A DNA stretch of 64,000 nt from Cymodocea nodosa (GCA_036874045.1 JAZBRI010000003.1:20561501-20625500), one strand, 5' to 3'; counted from the stretch's first letter, positions 35,334 to 46,772 are shown. Numbers and translations are program-made. The notes: a model not told the origin generated them from the letters alone.

Positions 35334-35491
35334 CTATCTTAACTTATAAGGGAAGCTATACCATATATAGGGTGTGCTACTAATATATTTCATTTTAATA
35401 ATGATAAAAAGGTGGAGAAGATAATATCTGTTAAAGGGGAGAAACATATGATTTTTTTATTAAATTTTATCATCATAGAAAAAGAAAAGAT

Positions 35492-37600
35492 TGTTAAGAC
35501 AAATCCTCTTTGGTTTTGATTATAAGGAATTTTTGTTTTGATAATGAATATTTGACTTAGTCTAAAAATAGGTCTAAATAAGTCTAAGTATTCACTTTAG
35601 TTGTATAGTTATTCATTAACATATTTTGAAAAGTCATATGATTATCGGTTAACATTTTGAGAAAGTCGAAGAGTTATTTTAAAAACTCATATAATTATAA
35701 TTTCTACACGTATGTTTTAAATGACTTAAGTTTCTCACATATTTTCCTTATGCATGTTTTAAAGAATCAAGAAGGTAGGATAACTATTCAAGTTTTTATA
35801 TATAGATTCAAATAACTATTCGAGTTTTTACGTATAGATTTAGATAACTATTCGAGTTTTATGAGTAACTAACTTTACGTTAAGTTGTTTTCAAGTCATG
35901 TGTTTTGTAAGTGAAAAACTCAAAAAGTTAACAGATAATTATTCGAGTTTTTACAAGTTACTTATTTAACTTAAGCCTGTTTGTGCACCTAAAATTTGAA
36001 TTCTGCAGAATTTGAATTCTAACAGAATTTGAATTCTATAGAATTTGATGAAAAGAATTCAAAATCTAGGTGTTTGTGCACGTTCAGGAATTTGACAGAA
36101 ATTGAAATTTAGGTGTTTGTGCACATAATAGAATTGAAGGGAATTGAACAGAATTGATTTTTAATAAAGTTAAGTAATAAATTAAAGTAATTAGTGAAAA
36201 TGTAATTAATCAAGAAATGAATTACTTGCATTAATAAATGAACATATTATTAAATTAAATGTTTATATATCATTTATCAATTAATTAAGTATATCATTAT
36301 ATAAAATAAATCAAAAATTACAGAAATTGATAACTTTTTAGTTATAATACATATTTAAAACAACAAAAGGTTAATCATAAATTCTATATTCCTCATAATG
36401 TAATAATAAATAACTTTTTTAAAAATATAATTATTATGAAGTGAATAAATGAAAGTAAATAATAAATAATTATTGAAATACTTTGATTATAAAAATATAT
36501 AATTCTGAACATTCTATTAGTCATAAATGACTTTTAAGATTTCGTTTGTGTTAGCCATAGAAAGTTAGGAAAATTATATAGTTTTTGAAATTTTGATATT
36601 ATATAATAAATAATAATAATTAAATAATATTTATGATTTTAATATTATAAAATTAAATAATAATAAAATAATTAATATTTTATTTTTAATAAAAATAATA
36701 TTAAAATAATTAATTAAATAAAAAATATTAACAATATATACTTCAATAAGTGAAGGCGAATGTCGAACGATCTTTTAGAAAATGAATTTCGACCTTTTAG
36801 GTTGGGAATTCATTTTCCTAACCTTTACACATGATTGAAATTCAAATTCCCAAGGAATTTGAATTCCAAAATGCACAAACACCTCATGACTCGAAATCTG
36901 ATGGAAAAAATTTTCAATTCCGTCAGATTCTGAGTGCACAAACCCCCCTAAGTGGAAAACTCTATGATTCTCCAGAAGCGTATTCTTTATGGATCTAAGA
37001 TAATAGAACATGGAAATCATACAAGAACATAAAGAACGTAGATAATTCAAAATTCAAAAGGATGTGAGATCATGGAAAAAGTGGATGAATGTGATGAATG
37101 TGCAACTCTAGTTTGACAACTATAAATAGGAGGTCTAGGATACACTTCAAGGCATCCCATTTCAATATAAAGTATCTTTTTCCAAGAGAGAAATAATCTC
37201 TACCTAAAGAAAGCAAAAATTTCTACACAATAAAATCACTTACACCACACGAGATCAACTTGAAGAGCTGAAGGTCTAAAGGAAAAAAAAGTTGAAGATC
37301 TACGAAGATTCTAAGGAGCAAGGTTCCAACAACTATTGAAGAAGAGTTTAGTGAAATGAAAGTAAAAGGCTTGTATTTCAATTCAAGATCAAAAGGAAAA
37401 CTATATTATTATTTTATTACTTGAGGGTAAAAATCTAAAAGTGTTATTATTATACCCTATATTGTGTAATATTGTAAAAATCTTGTGCATAATAGAAAAA
37501 TAGTTTTAAAAAGATTTTTACTATGAGTATTTGGACTTAATTATTTAAATATTTGAATTCACAATTCATCCCTCTTCTTGTGAAACTATTCTAATCCTCA
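35492..37600 (+). mobile_element. Copia-type LTR carrying a Harbinger derivative
   Basis: It begins TGTTAAGACAAATCCTC, aligns with the 34259 LTR from 'aggaatttttgttttgata', and ends 'ctattctaatcctca'. A 974-bp DNA transposon (35975-36948) splits it. Without that insertion the LTR is about 1.13 kb, like its relatives. A purine-rich stretch before 35492 suggests it was a 3' LTR. Confidence 0.7.
35975..36948 (-). mobile_element. PIF/Harbinger deletion derivative (MITE-like, 974 bp)
   Basis: The ends are GCCTGTTTGTGCAC and, inverted, GGGGGGTTTGTGCAC, flanked by TAA on both sides (35972-35974, 36949-36951). About 175 bp at its right end and about 440 bp at its left end are homologous, in inverted orientation, to the two ends of the element at 38539-43328. 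Both genes and the GC-rich array are absent, and the middle is AT-rich. It can move only if transposase is supplied in trans. The host LTR reads straight through the site in the paralogous LTR at 34259. Confidence 0.9.
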
Positions 37601-38535
37601 CTTTCATTGATATTTCCAAAACTTAATATATCTTTGTAGAAATATAAGAATTAAAGAAGATTGATGGAAATGATGGTGACATGCTTAAGGCTATATGCAA
37701 ATTGAAGATAGAGAAAAGAAAACTTGAAGCCTCAAAGGAAAAGAGGATGCATTGAGTATTAAGTGTAATGTTAAAGTTATGTAATGCTCTTGCTCTCTAG
37801 GAATGATCTTTTAGGAGTCATCTTACTTAGAATCACAACTAGGAGCCTTCAAGGAAGAACTCAATACTGAGAAAGAACCTTGACTAGAAAGATCTATGTT
37901 TATAGAAATCACATAATTTTAGAAATCTTGACTAAGGTTGAATAGATTAATGTTTGAAAAATCAAAAGTTTGTTTTATGGCTTTTAGAAGATAGGAAATA
38001 TTAGACTTGTTAGACAAATCGATGAATTTTAAGGTTTTATAGAATCCCAAGGTCTTTGTCTCTAAAATGGATTAATGGCACTCAAATTGGATATTTGTTT
38101 TGTGCACAAATTAGGATAGTGAAAAATGAACCAACCCTAGGGATTTCTATTAGAGGAGAAACCTAAACAAGTAAGTTATATTCTTAAATCAAACCCATGT
38201 TTTGCATTTCAAATATCTATTTCACATAAAATTGGGATAGAAGATTTTAGATTAGCAAAATGGATTAATGGTCTATATTCATCAAACTCAAAAAATCAAC
38301 TATTATAGCAAAATGGATTAATGAGATTAAAATCATTAATTTGATTTCAATTGTAAGTTCTTTTGCACTTTATTTTCTACAAGTATTTGTATTGTAAAAC
38401 GAGTTTGTTACTTCGATGGTAGTGTGAGAAGACTCCTTTGTGATTAAGGAGAGTTAGTTTATTGCATTTTTATAAGAAAATGCAAGATACTTTGTGGGAT
38501 TAAGAAGTGGGTGTGGGTTTGGTGTATTTTGACTC
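37601..38535. other. Unassigned stretch between LTR and Harbinger
   Basis: No gene is supported. Short coding-like patches (37660-37740) are Lys/Glu-rich and unrecognised. The end (38490-38535) is repeated in diverged form at 43350-43400, just beyond the transposon, as if an old tandem duplication of ~75 bp was split by the insertion. Confidence 0.45.
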
Positions 38536-38719
38536 TAAGGGGGGGTTTGTGCACTTGGAATCTGACGAAATTGAAAATTTTTTCCGTCAGATTCTGAGTT
38601 ATGTGGTGTTTGTGCATTTTGGAATTCAAATTCCTTGGGAATTTGAATTCCAAACATGTGCAAAAGTTGGGAAAATGAATTCCCAACCTAAAAGGTCGGA
38701 ATTCATTTTCCGACAGTCA

Positions 38720-39300
38720 GCCCCTCGCATCCCGCTCGTTGTCTCGCTCGTCGCCCTCGCCTGCATGCTCGTCGTCTCGCTCGTCGCCCTCACCTGCGTG
38801 CTCGTCGTCTCGCTCTCGCCCTCGCCCTTGCCTGCGTGCTCGTCATCTTGCTTGTCGCCCTCGCCCGCGCACTCGTCGTCTCACTCGTCGCCCTCGCCCG
38901 CGCGCTCGTCGTCTCGCTCGTCGCCCTCGCCCGCGCGCTCGTCGCCCTCGCCCACGCGCTCATCGTCTCGCTCGTCGCCCTCACCTGCGTGTGTCGTCTC
39001 GCTCATCGCCCTCGCCTCCGTGCTCATCGTCTCGCTCGTCGCCCTCACCCGCGCGCTCATCGCCCTCGCCCACGCGCTCGTCCCCCTCTCGCTCGTCGCC
39101 CTCACCTGCGTGCTCGTCGTCTCGCTCTCGCCCTCGCCCTTGCCTACGTGCTCGTCGTCTTGCTCGTCGCCCTCGCCCGCGCGCTCGTCGTCTCGCTCGT
39201 CGCCCTCACCTGCGTGTGTCGTCTCGCTCATCGCCCTCGCCTCCGTTGTCATCGTCTCGCTCGTCGCCCTCACCCGCGCGCTCGTCGACCCCTCGTCAAT
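38720..39300. repeat. GC-rich minisatellite, 33-bp unit
   Basis: Degenerate copies of a 33-bp unit built on 'ctcgtcgtctcgctcgtcgc' plus 'cctcgcccgcgcg', with shorter deletion variants. Because 33 is a multiple of 3, all frames stay open over long runs and give false ORFs of 64-296 codons. It sits between the left end and the first gene of the Harbinger element and is absent from the deletion derivative at 35975. Confidence 0.9.
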
Positions 39301-40157
39301 TCCCCCTCACGCTTGTCGGCACCAACACTTTCGAGTATCGAAAGTCTCTATTTCTCTTGAACGAACGCAGGTATGTGGTATTGCAGATTTGCGTTGATTT
39401 GAGAAATTTGTTATGAGGTATGTGTATCAGGCCTTCATTTGAGAAATTTGTTGATTCAACATTTTATTTTGTTTTGGTATGCAATGATAGTTTTACATTG
39501 ATGTGTTGGAGTGTTGGGTTCGACTCAATTTCTTTCCAGTAATCATGAACATTTCGAGATATTTGCTAGGTATGTGTTGATTTACTTTAGTTATCAATGA
39601 TAGTACTACAACATCTATTTTTTAATTACGTCTACAGATATCTTGATACATTTTATTTCTGAGTTTAGTTAAGGTTTAGACCCTAGAAATCCTTTGGTAC
39701 GCAGGTCTTCTGGTTGTAGGAGTTTCCTTTAGTATTTTTGTTTGTGCCTTAGTAAGCATATTATAATTTTTCACAAGGATAATTGTATTTCCTTTGGCAA
39801 TACCTCTAGTCTTCATGCCTATTTTATATAAGAAAATGTATTAAGCCTCTAATTATGTTACATTAGAAGAAGGCATACCATTGATTTAGCATAAAGGCCT
39901 TGCCCCTTTCCCTGAATAAACACTCCGTCAAGAAACTAGTTATTACCTTTTTGTGGTTGGTCATCAAGTGCCTTGATAATTTATCTGTTCTGTTCACATT
40001 AGAGCTTGAGAAATCCTTTAGAATGTTGGTCTTGTAGTTATTGTAGCCTTTTTGCATTCATAATTTATGTGCTTGTGCATTTATGTTGTGATAATGTCCA
40101 TCTCTATGTTATGTTGTGGTGCATTTTATATTTTGTTCATATATGTATTCTTAGGAA

Positions 40158-41254
40158 ATGGAAAACAAGAAAGGATGTGGAAGATCTTATTTTAGTTGGA
40201 GTGTTCAAGCGGATGAGATGATATTAAGAAAGGTGTGTGATGCTATTAAGGAGGGTAATGGTAAAACTCCTGATGGAAAGATACGAGTTGATACTTGGCT
40301 GAAGGTAATTGATGATTACAATAAAGAAATAGGAGGTAACATCCAAAAGAAAAATATTGATAGTCGAATGAAAACATGGCGACAAATGTACAAGATTTAT
40401 ACAAAGATTGGTGCACAAAGTGGTTGGGGATGGAACTACATTCATGGACATACTGATATCGCAAAAGAAGTTTGGGATGAATTTGTTATGGTTAGTTGAA
40501 TTTTTTCAAATTTAAATTTAACATTTGATTAACTTATAATTTGTACTAATATTTTTTTTCCTAATAGATTCATCTAGAGTGTGCACAGTACAAGGGTAAA
40601 GCATGTCCTATATATGACCAGCTTCAAATAATATTTGAAGGAAATCTTGCAACAGGCTCAACTAAAATGAGTACAACAAATCTGAGAGCAGCTGTGAACT
40701 TGAATGAAGATACAAATAACCTTGATAATGTACCTCTTACACAAAATACTATGGAATTTGAGGCTGAAACTCAAGATCCTTTTCCTACTCAAACTCCTCC
40801 TAGTTTGAATGATGTAGACTCATGCAGGAAAGGAAAACGTCCACGTCCACATGCTGAATCACAACAACTTATGGCATCTACAATGAACAATGTTGGTGTA
40901 TCACTTATGAATTATTTTAGTGAGGATTTGGAAGAAAATTCGAGGAAAATGGCATACTCAGAGCGTGCCATACAACTACAAGAGAACATGATATCGATCC
41001 AAAAGGAGAAGATGGCATTTACACAACGTATTGAAGAAAGGAAATTAGCATACATGGAGAGGAAGATGGAATTGTTAGAGAAAAAAGATCGTGAAGAAGA
41101 TGATGTTCTCACTATTTTACTTTCACTTACAGATCTTACAGAAGAAGAAAAATACAAGGCAATGCAATTATTGGAGATAGAATCAAAGAAGAATCAATTT
41201 AAGCATCTACCACCGAACATGAGAACTTCATGGTTGAAGTTCAATTTGAAATGA
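40158..41254 (+). CDS. Harbinger MYB/SANT-like accessory protein, 2 exons
   Basis: In PIF/Harbinger elements this protein binds transposon ends and helps bring the transposase to the nucleus. Exon 1 is 40158-40490, exon 2 is 40568-41254; the 77-bp intron has GT at 40491 and 'cctaatag' at its end. The product is 339 residues with no stop. Residues ~10-110 form a Myb/SANT-like domain ('SWSVQADEMILRKV', 'RVDTWLKVIDDYN', 'MKTWRQMYKIY', 'SGWGWN', 'VWDEFV'). A 'YDQLQIIFEGNLATGS' motif and an acidic/Thr-rich linker follow. A possible nuclear signal is 'CRKGKRPRPH'. A charged coiled coil covers ~230-300. 'tattcttag' just before 'GAAATG' could be a 3' splice site of a leader intron. Confidence 0.9.
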
Positions 41255-41432
41255 TGTGCTTTTTTCATTTAAAAATTTAAATTTTGTTGAACATGTTTGA
41301 ATTTATTGAACTTGTGTTATCCTTAATGTTACGTAACATGGTCTAAACATTTTGTTGATGTATGCATTGTTTTGCATTGTATGCTATTATTATGTTTTCT
41401 TTATTAAATCATAATTGATATGATAGGTACAG

Positions 41433-42706
41433 ATGCAAGGATTGGAATTTATGAAGACGTCTATGTCCATTATTAATGAAGACGAAGAACGAAGGAAGAA
41501 AAAAAGAAAAGTTATATTGGGAACATGGCAATTCCTATGTGGAATTACTATAAATGGGATTCAAACATCCACCACTCGTATATACAGTAAGGAAGGAGCA
41601 CAATATGTACAAAGATTGTTAGATCCATCGTCACCATATCAAGCATACAATTGCAGGAAAATTTATCGAATGAGTCAACATGTTTTTTCACAATTTTGTG
41701 GATTATTAAGAAATATGAAAGTAATATCAGATAGTAGAAATATGAGCGTAGAGGAGAAACTTGCTATTTTTTTAGTAACAGTTGGACAAAATCAAAGGTA
41801 TGGAGTAACCAGAGAGCGTTTTCATCGCTCAGCATGGACTGTTAGTACATATTTCAATGAAATGATAAATGCTATATTAAAAATAGGTGATATACTTCTA
41901 GCTAAACATGAAGTTGCTACACACAATCGAATTCAGAATGATGTTAATGTTTATCCATATTTCAAGGTACACACTTCAATCTTTATTTCTATTTTAATAT
42001 TTCATGTTATTCATTTATATATTAATTAAATTTGTTTTTGGTATGAGTAGGATTGTATAGGTGCTATTGATGGTACACACATTAAAGCCACAATTTATGG
42101 AAAAGATAATGCCCGATTTAGGAATAGAAAAGGTGAATTGTCACAAAACGTATTGGCTGCATGCAATTTTGATATGGAATTTACTTATGTTCTCAGTGGG
42201 TGGGAAGGTTCGGCTGCTGATGCTCAACTCCTTCAAGATGCAACAACTCAATGCAATGGTTTGCAAGTACCACAAGGTATACAACTTATGATCTACCTTT
42301 ATGTTACCTTATTTTCAAAATTGAATTTATTTCAAATGATGTTCAAATACATGCAGGTAAATTTTACTTAGTTGATGCTGGATTTCCAAATAGGCCTGAG
42401 TTTATATGTCCATTTCGAGGTGTTCGATATCACTTATCAGAATATGAAGGAAATCGACAACCAACAAATGCAGTGGAAAACTTCAACTATAGGCATTCAC
42501 AGTTGAGGACAGTAATTGAACGTACATTTGGAGTAGTCAAACATCGTTTTGCAATATTAAGAAGATATATGTCATTTCCTTTCACAACTCAAGCAAAAAT
42601 AGTGTTGGCATGTTTTTTAGTTCACAACTTCATTCGTAAAGTAGATAAAACAGACTTATGTCAAGATCTTGAAGATGAAGTACAAGAAGATGAACGTGAT
42701 ATATAA
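41433..42706 (+). CDS. PIF/Harbinger transposase (DDE_Tnp_4), 3 exons, C-terminus truncated
   Basis: This nuclease cuts the transposon out and inserts it at TTA/TAA. Exons are 41433-41966, 42051-42276 and 42357-42706, with GT-AG introns of 84 and 80 bp; together they give 369 residues. Catalytic residues: D185 in 'GAIDGTH', D260 in 'LVDAGFPN' and E308 in 'VIERTFGVVKHRFA', with the family's 'RHSQLR' before it. The N-terminal helix-turn-helix region includes 'FSQFCGLLRN' and 'EEKLAIFLVTVGQNQRYG'. The stop TAA at 42704-42706 is followed in the same frame by 45 more codons, so the protein is probably shortened relative to its ancestor; the catalytic domain is complete. An in-frame ATG a few codons downstream is an alternative start. 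Confidence 0.92.
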
Positions 42707-42844
42707 GTTGAAGACTCTACAAATGTAGAAAGACAATATGAAATACTTAACACTATTGGGAACAACACACAAGAGCAAAGAAAAGAAATTGCAGATAAAT
42801 TTCGTGAAAATATTATGTATGCAATGTGGGATGGTCGTGAATGA
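42707..42844 (+). pseudogene. Severed C-terminal tail of the transposase
   Basis: 45 codons follow the TAA at 42704 in the same frame and end at TGA 42842-42844. The segment includes 'NNTQEQRKEIADKF' and 'NIMYAMWDG', resembling the helical tail after the catalytic core in plant PIF transposases. One C-to-T change (CAA to TAA) would explain the break. Confidence 0.7.
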
Positions 42845-43331
42845 AAATATTACAAACATCATAATGAGTAAATTTTTTGTAATATGCCTTTTTTTTTATC
42901 ATTACGAGGAATATAAAAGTTATAATTATCCTTTTGTTGTTTTAAATATGTAATATAACGGGAAATTTATCAATTTCTGTTATGTTGTGATTTATTTTAT
43001 ATAATGATATATTTAATTAATTGATAAATGATATATAAACATTTATTTTAATAATATATTCATTTATTAATGTCAACAATTCATTAATAAATTAATTACA
43101 TTTTCACTAATTATTTTAAGGCAATACTTAATTTTATTAAAAATCAATTTTATTCAATTCCCTCTAATTCTGTCATGTGCACAAACACCTGGAATTCAAT
43201 TTCCGTCAAATTCCTGAACGTGCACAAACACCGAGATTTTGAATTCTTTCCGTCAAATTCTGTAGAATTCAAATTCCGTTAGAATTCAAATTCTGCGGAA
43301 TTCAAATTCCAGGTGCACAAACAGGCCCTAA

Positions 43332-44929
43332 AGCACATGTTGCACTCTTTTGGAATTAAGGAGTGGGTGTTGGTTTGTTATGTATTGACTCAACAAGATA
43401 TGTGTAACTTGACTAAGAAGTTGAGTTGTAAAGGTTGGACGCTCTCTTGTCCATTTTATGATCATATTGTAAATCAATTTAAGATCAAATTGAAACATTT
43501 TGTTACAACTCTTATTGAAAGCAATTTAAGATATTTGAAAGTAATTAAAATTTTGAGAAATTCACTATTCACCTTACTCTAGCAAAAGAAGTCGATCTCA
43601 ACACTTTTGACTCATTTTGTTTTTGATTTTTCCTTTTATTCTTGTCTTTACGGGACTTTTCTAGTCTTAAATGCTCTTATTTGTGACCTTTCTATGGATA
43701 TGTGTTCTTGAACATTATCCCTTTGGTGCTTTTATCGTTGCATGATTTGTTATTCTTTGTATTTTCCATTACAACTCAATCCTTAGTCCTTTGCCCAACC
43801 AAGTATAGTGCAATGTTTAAATATTGTCTCTACCTAAAAACTATGTATCAACATTGCGAGCATTACCTCTATCAATACCTTCAATCGAGTTGATAGATAA
43901 GGTCACTTGAGTACCCCTAACTAGTTGAGAATATTTGAGAGACAAAGTACATAGTACATGAGATCAAATTCTAAGAGTGTACTTCTAAATATCTAGAAAT
44001 GTCTACTCTTACAAGTTTTCACCTTCATAGATACTTCTGGTGTATACTAAGTTGTTTGAGTATCTATAAAGTATCACCTATTATCACCTACGTAGATACT
44101 CCTGATGTACACTAAACTATTTGAGTATCCATGGAATGTCACCTTCAAGAAAGGGGAAAAAAAAAAAAAAAAAAGTTCAAACATTCCCTCTCTTATTAAG
44201 CAACCAATCTCTCCCGTTTCACCTATCATTTTGGTTCTCCCCTCTTACTACCTTAGGCCCCCTACCATCATGGCATCCCTATTTACGAGTACCAATAATG
44301 CAGTTGACCTTCTCTCATCATACGAGATATTTGAAAAAAGAAAGTCTAGTTCAAATTCAGGAAAAGTCATTAACAATATCAAAAAAAATATAAACCTCTT
44401 GTCGGATTTGGTGTGTGTATATATATATATATATATTCTTATCAAAAAATATTAAACCCGTCACTTGTTACACTACGCCACCCTTGAAAAGCTGAAGTTG
44501 CCATGGACAAAACAGTCAAAGTGGGTTGCAGGAGGTGGTGACGCTTTTCTACGTTCCGAGATGGGTCAATCCCGTAAGATTGATAAACATCGATACAAAA
44601 GATTACCCACAAATGGTTGGGGATTCAAATAAATCTTCCAAGAAGCAAAACGGAACCATAAATCCATTTTACAAATACTACTGCATAAAAGCTTACCAAT
44701 GCCACCGTGCTTTTAAATCGTAAGCTACCATCCTAAAGGCACCTGTCCCAACAATGTTCGTAAGCTCATCTCAATTCAAAGGTGGAATGGAATGCTTGCC
44801 AATGATGATTGTGGAAGTTGGTTAGATATAAACAACAATAACAATTTAATATCTCATTACATAAGGTTGAACCACAATCCCATTACATGAGATCAATTAT
44901 ATAAATTTTTTTTCTTCAATATATTATTA
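43332..44929. other. Intergenic, with small repeats
   Basis: No supported gene. It contains an imperfect 65-bp tandem pair ('caccttcatagatacttctg' at 44020 and 'cacctacgtagatactcctg' at 44085), a poly-A run of about 20 at 44155, and a GT/AT microsatellite at 44409-44436. ORFs of 60-116 codons here span these simple repeats and have no recognisable domain. Confidence 0.5.
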
Positions 44930-46320
44930 TCTTTGATCAAATTACATAAATTTAAATGTTTACTTATAATTATTAACTATGTAATTTTAGATCTTTTTTT
45001 GTATTTTTTTAGTTTCTTCTGCACTAATTAATTTTCCTCTTCTAATTGGTAAACTCTTGATTTTTTTAAGGATATAACCAAATCACTTAAACTGATTTTC
45101 TTATATAATCTTCAATTAATGTAACTCCTACTCTATCCTAGATAAAATTATTTCTAGTTTATCTCTTATAGTATTCCACTCATACATTTAAGCATGTGTC
45201 TTTGCAATACTAACTTCTTACATATTGTCATATTTTATAGTCTAACATTCTGAATTATAAAGTATAGTTGAGTTAATACCAGTTCTATAGAATTTTCATT
45301 TTCATTTTAAGGTTATTTTTATATCACATGATACTCCAAAAACAGTTCTCCACTTCACCCATTTTCCTTCAATCCTATTAATATCATCTATAATATCACC
45401 ATTATTACTTATCATAGATCTAAGTATTTAAAAATCTTATTTTATGAATCATATGACCATCTAAGTATATACATTCGTTATTATTAACATGCATTCTATA
45501 AATTTAATTTTTAACATACTCAATTTAAATATTTTGGATTTTAAAGTATCTCTTTATAATTCTAATTTAAAACTAATTCATGATTTAATTTCATCAACTA
45601 AAATATGTTACCAATAAATAACAAACATCAAAATATTTCTCCTTGAATTTTCTTAGTTATTTTATCCACATCCAAGACAAATAAATACGGATTTAAAAAG
45701 GACCCTTACTGCAGACCTAGTTTATCGGAATTTTCTTAATTTTTCCTTCTATAGCTTTAACACTAGCCATTGTTCTTGCATGCATGTCCTTTATAATATC
45801 AATATATTTTAAATATTTCTTTTTTCTAAAACTCATTACAATAGGCTATTAGATACTTTATTATAAGTTTTTTCTAAGTCAATGAAAACCATATGTAGGT
45901 CTTTTTCTTAACTCTAAAATTTTTTATTAGTTGTTTAAGTAAATGAATAACTTTCAGTTGACCTACCTAGCATAAATGTAAATTAAGTTTTGTGATTTTT
46001 GCTACACACCTAAGTCTTTGCTCAATTGTCATTTTCATAATTTCATAATATGATTCATTAACTTAATGTTATAATCGTTATTACAATTTCAAATTTCCCC
46101 TTTATTCTTAAATGTAGATATTAAAGAATTCTTTCTCCATTCATTTGACATCTTTGTTTTTAAAATTATATTAGAAAATCTTAGTTAACCACTTAATCCC
46201 TATTGTACTCGTACATTTCCACACTTCAATAGAAATACCATTTGGTCTAATAGTTTTCTTACTCTTCATTTTCTTAATAGTTTTTTTACTTTCAAACTAC
46301 CAATTCTTGTAAAATAACTA
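44930..46320 (-). pseudogene. LINE (RTE-like) reverse transcriptase fossil
   Basis: LINE RT copies element RNA at a nicked target. On the minus strand, through many stops and frameshifts, hallmark segments remain: 'SNEWRKNSLISTFKNKG' (about 46141 down to 46080), 'YIDIIKDMHARTMASV' (about 45800) and 'GSFLNPYLFVLDVDKITKKI' (about 45700-45640). The catalytic F-A-D-D position reads 'FIGN'. These match plant RTE-type LINE RT by recognition. The endonuclease domain is not seen. It lies about 200 bp beyond the VPS51 stop, same orientation. Confidence 0.75.
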
Positions 46321-46392
46321 TAATTTATATCATTTTGTACTGCTACTCAAATTTTATAAGTAAGAGTTTTCTATAGCAAATTTATCAAAAAG

Positions 46393-46398
46393 TTTATT
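46393..46398 (-). promoter_or_regulatory. Possible poly(A) signal for VPS51
   Basis: AATAAA on the minus strand, about 126 bp downstream of the VPS51 stop codon. Plausible by position only; plant poly(A) signals are loose. Confidence 0.3.
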
Positions 46399-46523
46399 AA
46401 AATACCTACACTATCTTTGATTTCATTTTCTTTTACTAAAATATGAAAATACCATTTATATAAATGTGCTTGGAGCTGACAGCATTTAAATTATTTGCAA
46501 CATCAGTTTTGGGAAATTGCACT

Positions 46524-46625
46524 CTACTCTCTATTTTTGGAAAGTTTTGCTTGAATAAGTCGGTCCAAAATTGCAGGCTCCAAAGGGATTGGATCAAGAC
46601 ACCGCTCATGAGAAGCATTGTTTAT
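46524..46625 (-). CDS. VPS51: VPS51, last coding exon
   Basis: This exon has 33 codons plus TAG (46524-46526). It encodes 'INNASHERCLDPIPLEPAIL' followed by 'DRLIQAKLSKNRE'. This is the conserved C-terminal end of plant VPS51, whose family form has 'SERCLDPIPLEPPILDKLI'. The 3' splice site 'tcgctacag' directly precedes ATA, and phase 0 fits the donor after 'AAIDLLLQE' at 63215. The partner exon is 16.6 kb away across a TE-filled intron. A different frame gives a 60-codon ORF (46436-46618), which is a shadow. No damage is visible in the exon. Confidence 0.85.
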   Translation of the reverse strand: MNNASHERCLDPIPLEPAILDRLIQAKLSKNRE

Positions 46626-46772
46626 CTGTAGCGACCCAACAAAAGGAACCTTTAATCCAAAAAATTCATACTGCAATATTATATAGAAGCTGGCAGAACA
46701 ATATTATTGAAAACAAATAAAACAATCAAAACTTCAGAAAAGCAAAAGAAATCATTGTTTAAAGGGCATAGC

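Larger units (their letters stand above)
38539..43328 (+). mobile_element. PIF/Harbinger transposon, 4790 bp, two genes
   Basis: A TAA duplication (38536-38538, 43329-43331) flanks imperfect 16-bp TIRs GGGGGGGTTTGTGCAC and GGGCCTGTTTGTGCAC, which match at 13 of 16. Subterminal copies of GTTTGTGCA lie at 38605-38617, 43177-43189 and 43220-43232. A perfect 14-bp palindrome arm GGAATTCAAATTCC lies at 38621. Inside are a GC-rich 33-bp array, a MYB/SANT-like gene and a DDE transposase gene, the standard PIF/Harbinger pair. Apart from one stop near the transposase C-terminus the element looks intact, so it is recent or was active recently. Confidence 0.95.

Noticed and set aside
38507..39397. Overlapping long ORFs (up to 296 codons) on both strands
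   Set aside because: They are products of the 33-bp GC-rich tandem repeat, whose period is a multiple of three. Translations are low-complexity Ser/Pro/Arg or Ala/Leu/Val repeats with no domain.
44105..44455. 116-codon ORF with a Lys-rich and Tyr/Ile-rich repeat
   Set aside because: It spans a poly-A run and an AT microsatellite and has no recognisable domain.
46436..46618. Minus-strand 60-codon ORF beginning MLLMSGVLIQ
   Set aside because: It overlaps the VPS51 last exon in another frame. The spliced VPS51 frame has a conserved C-terminus and a fitting splice site.
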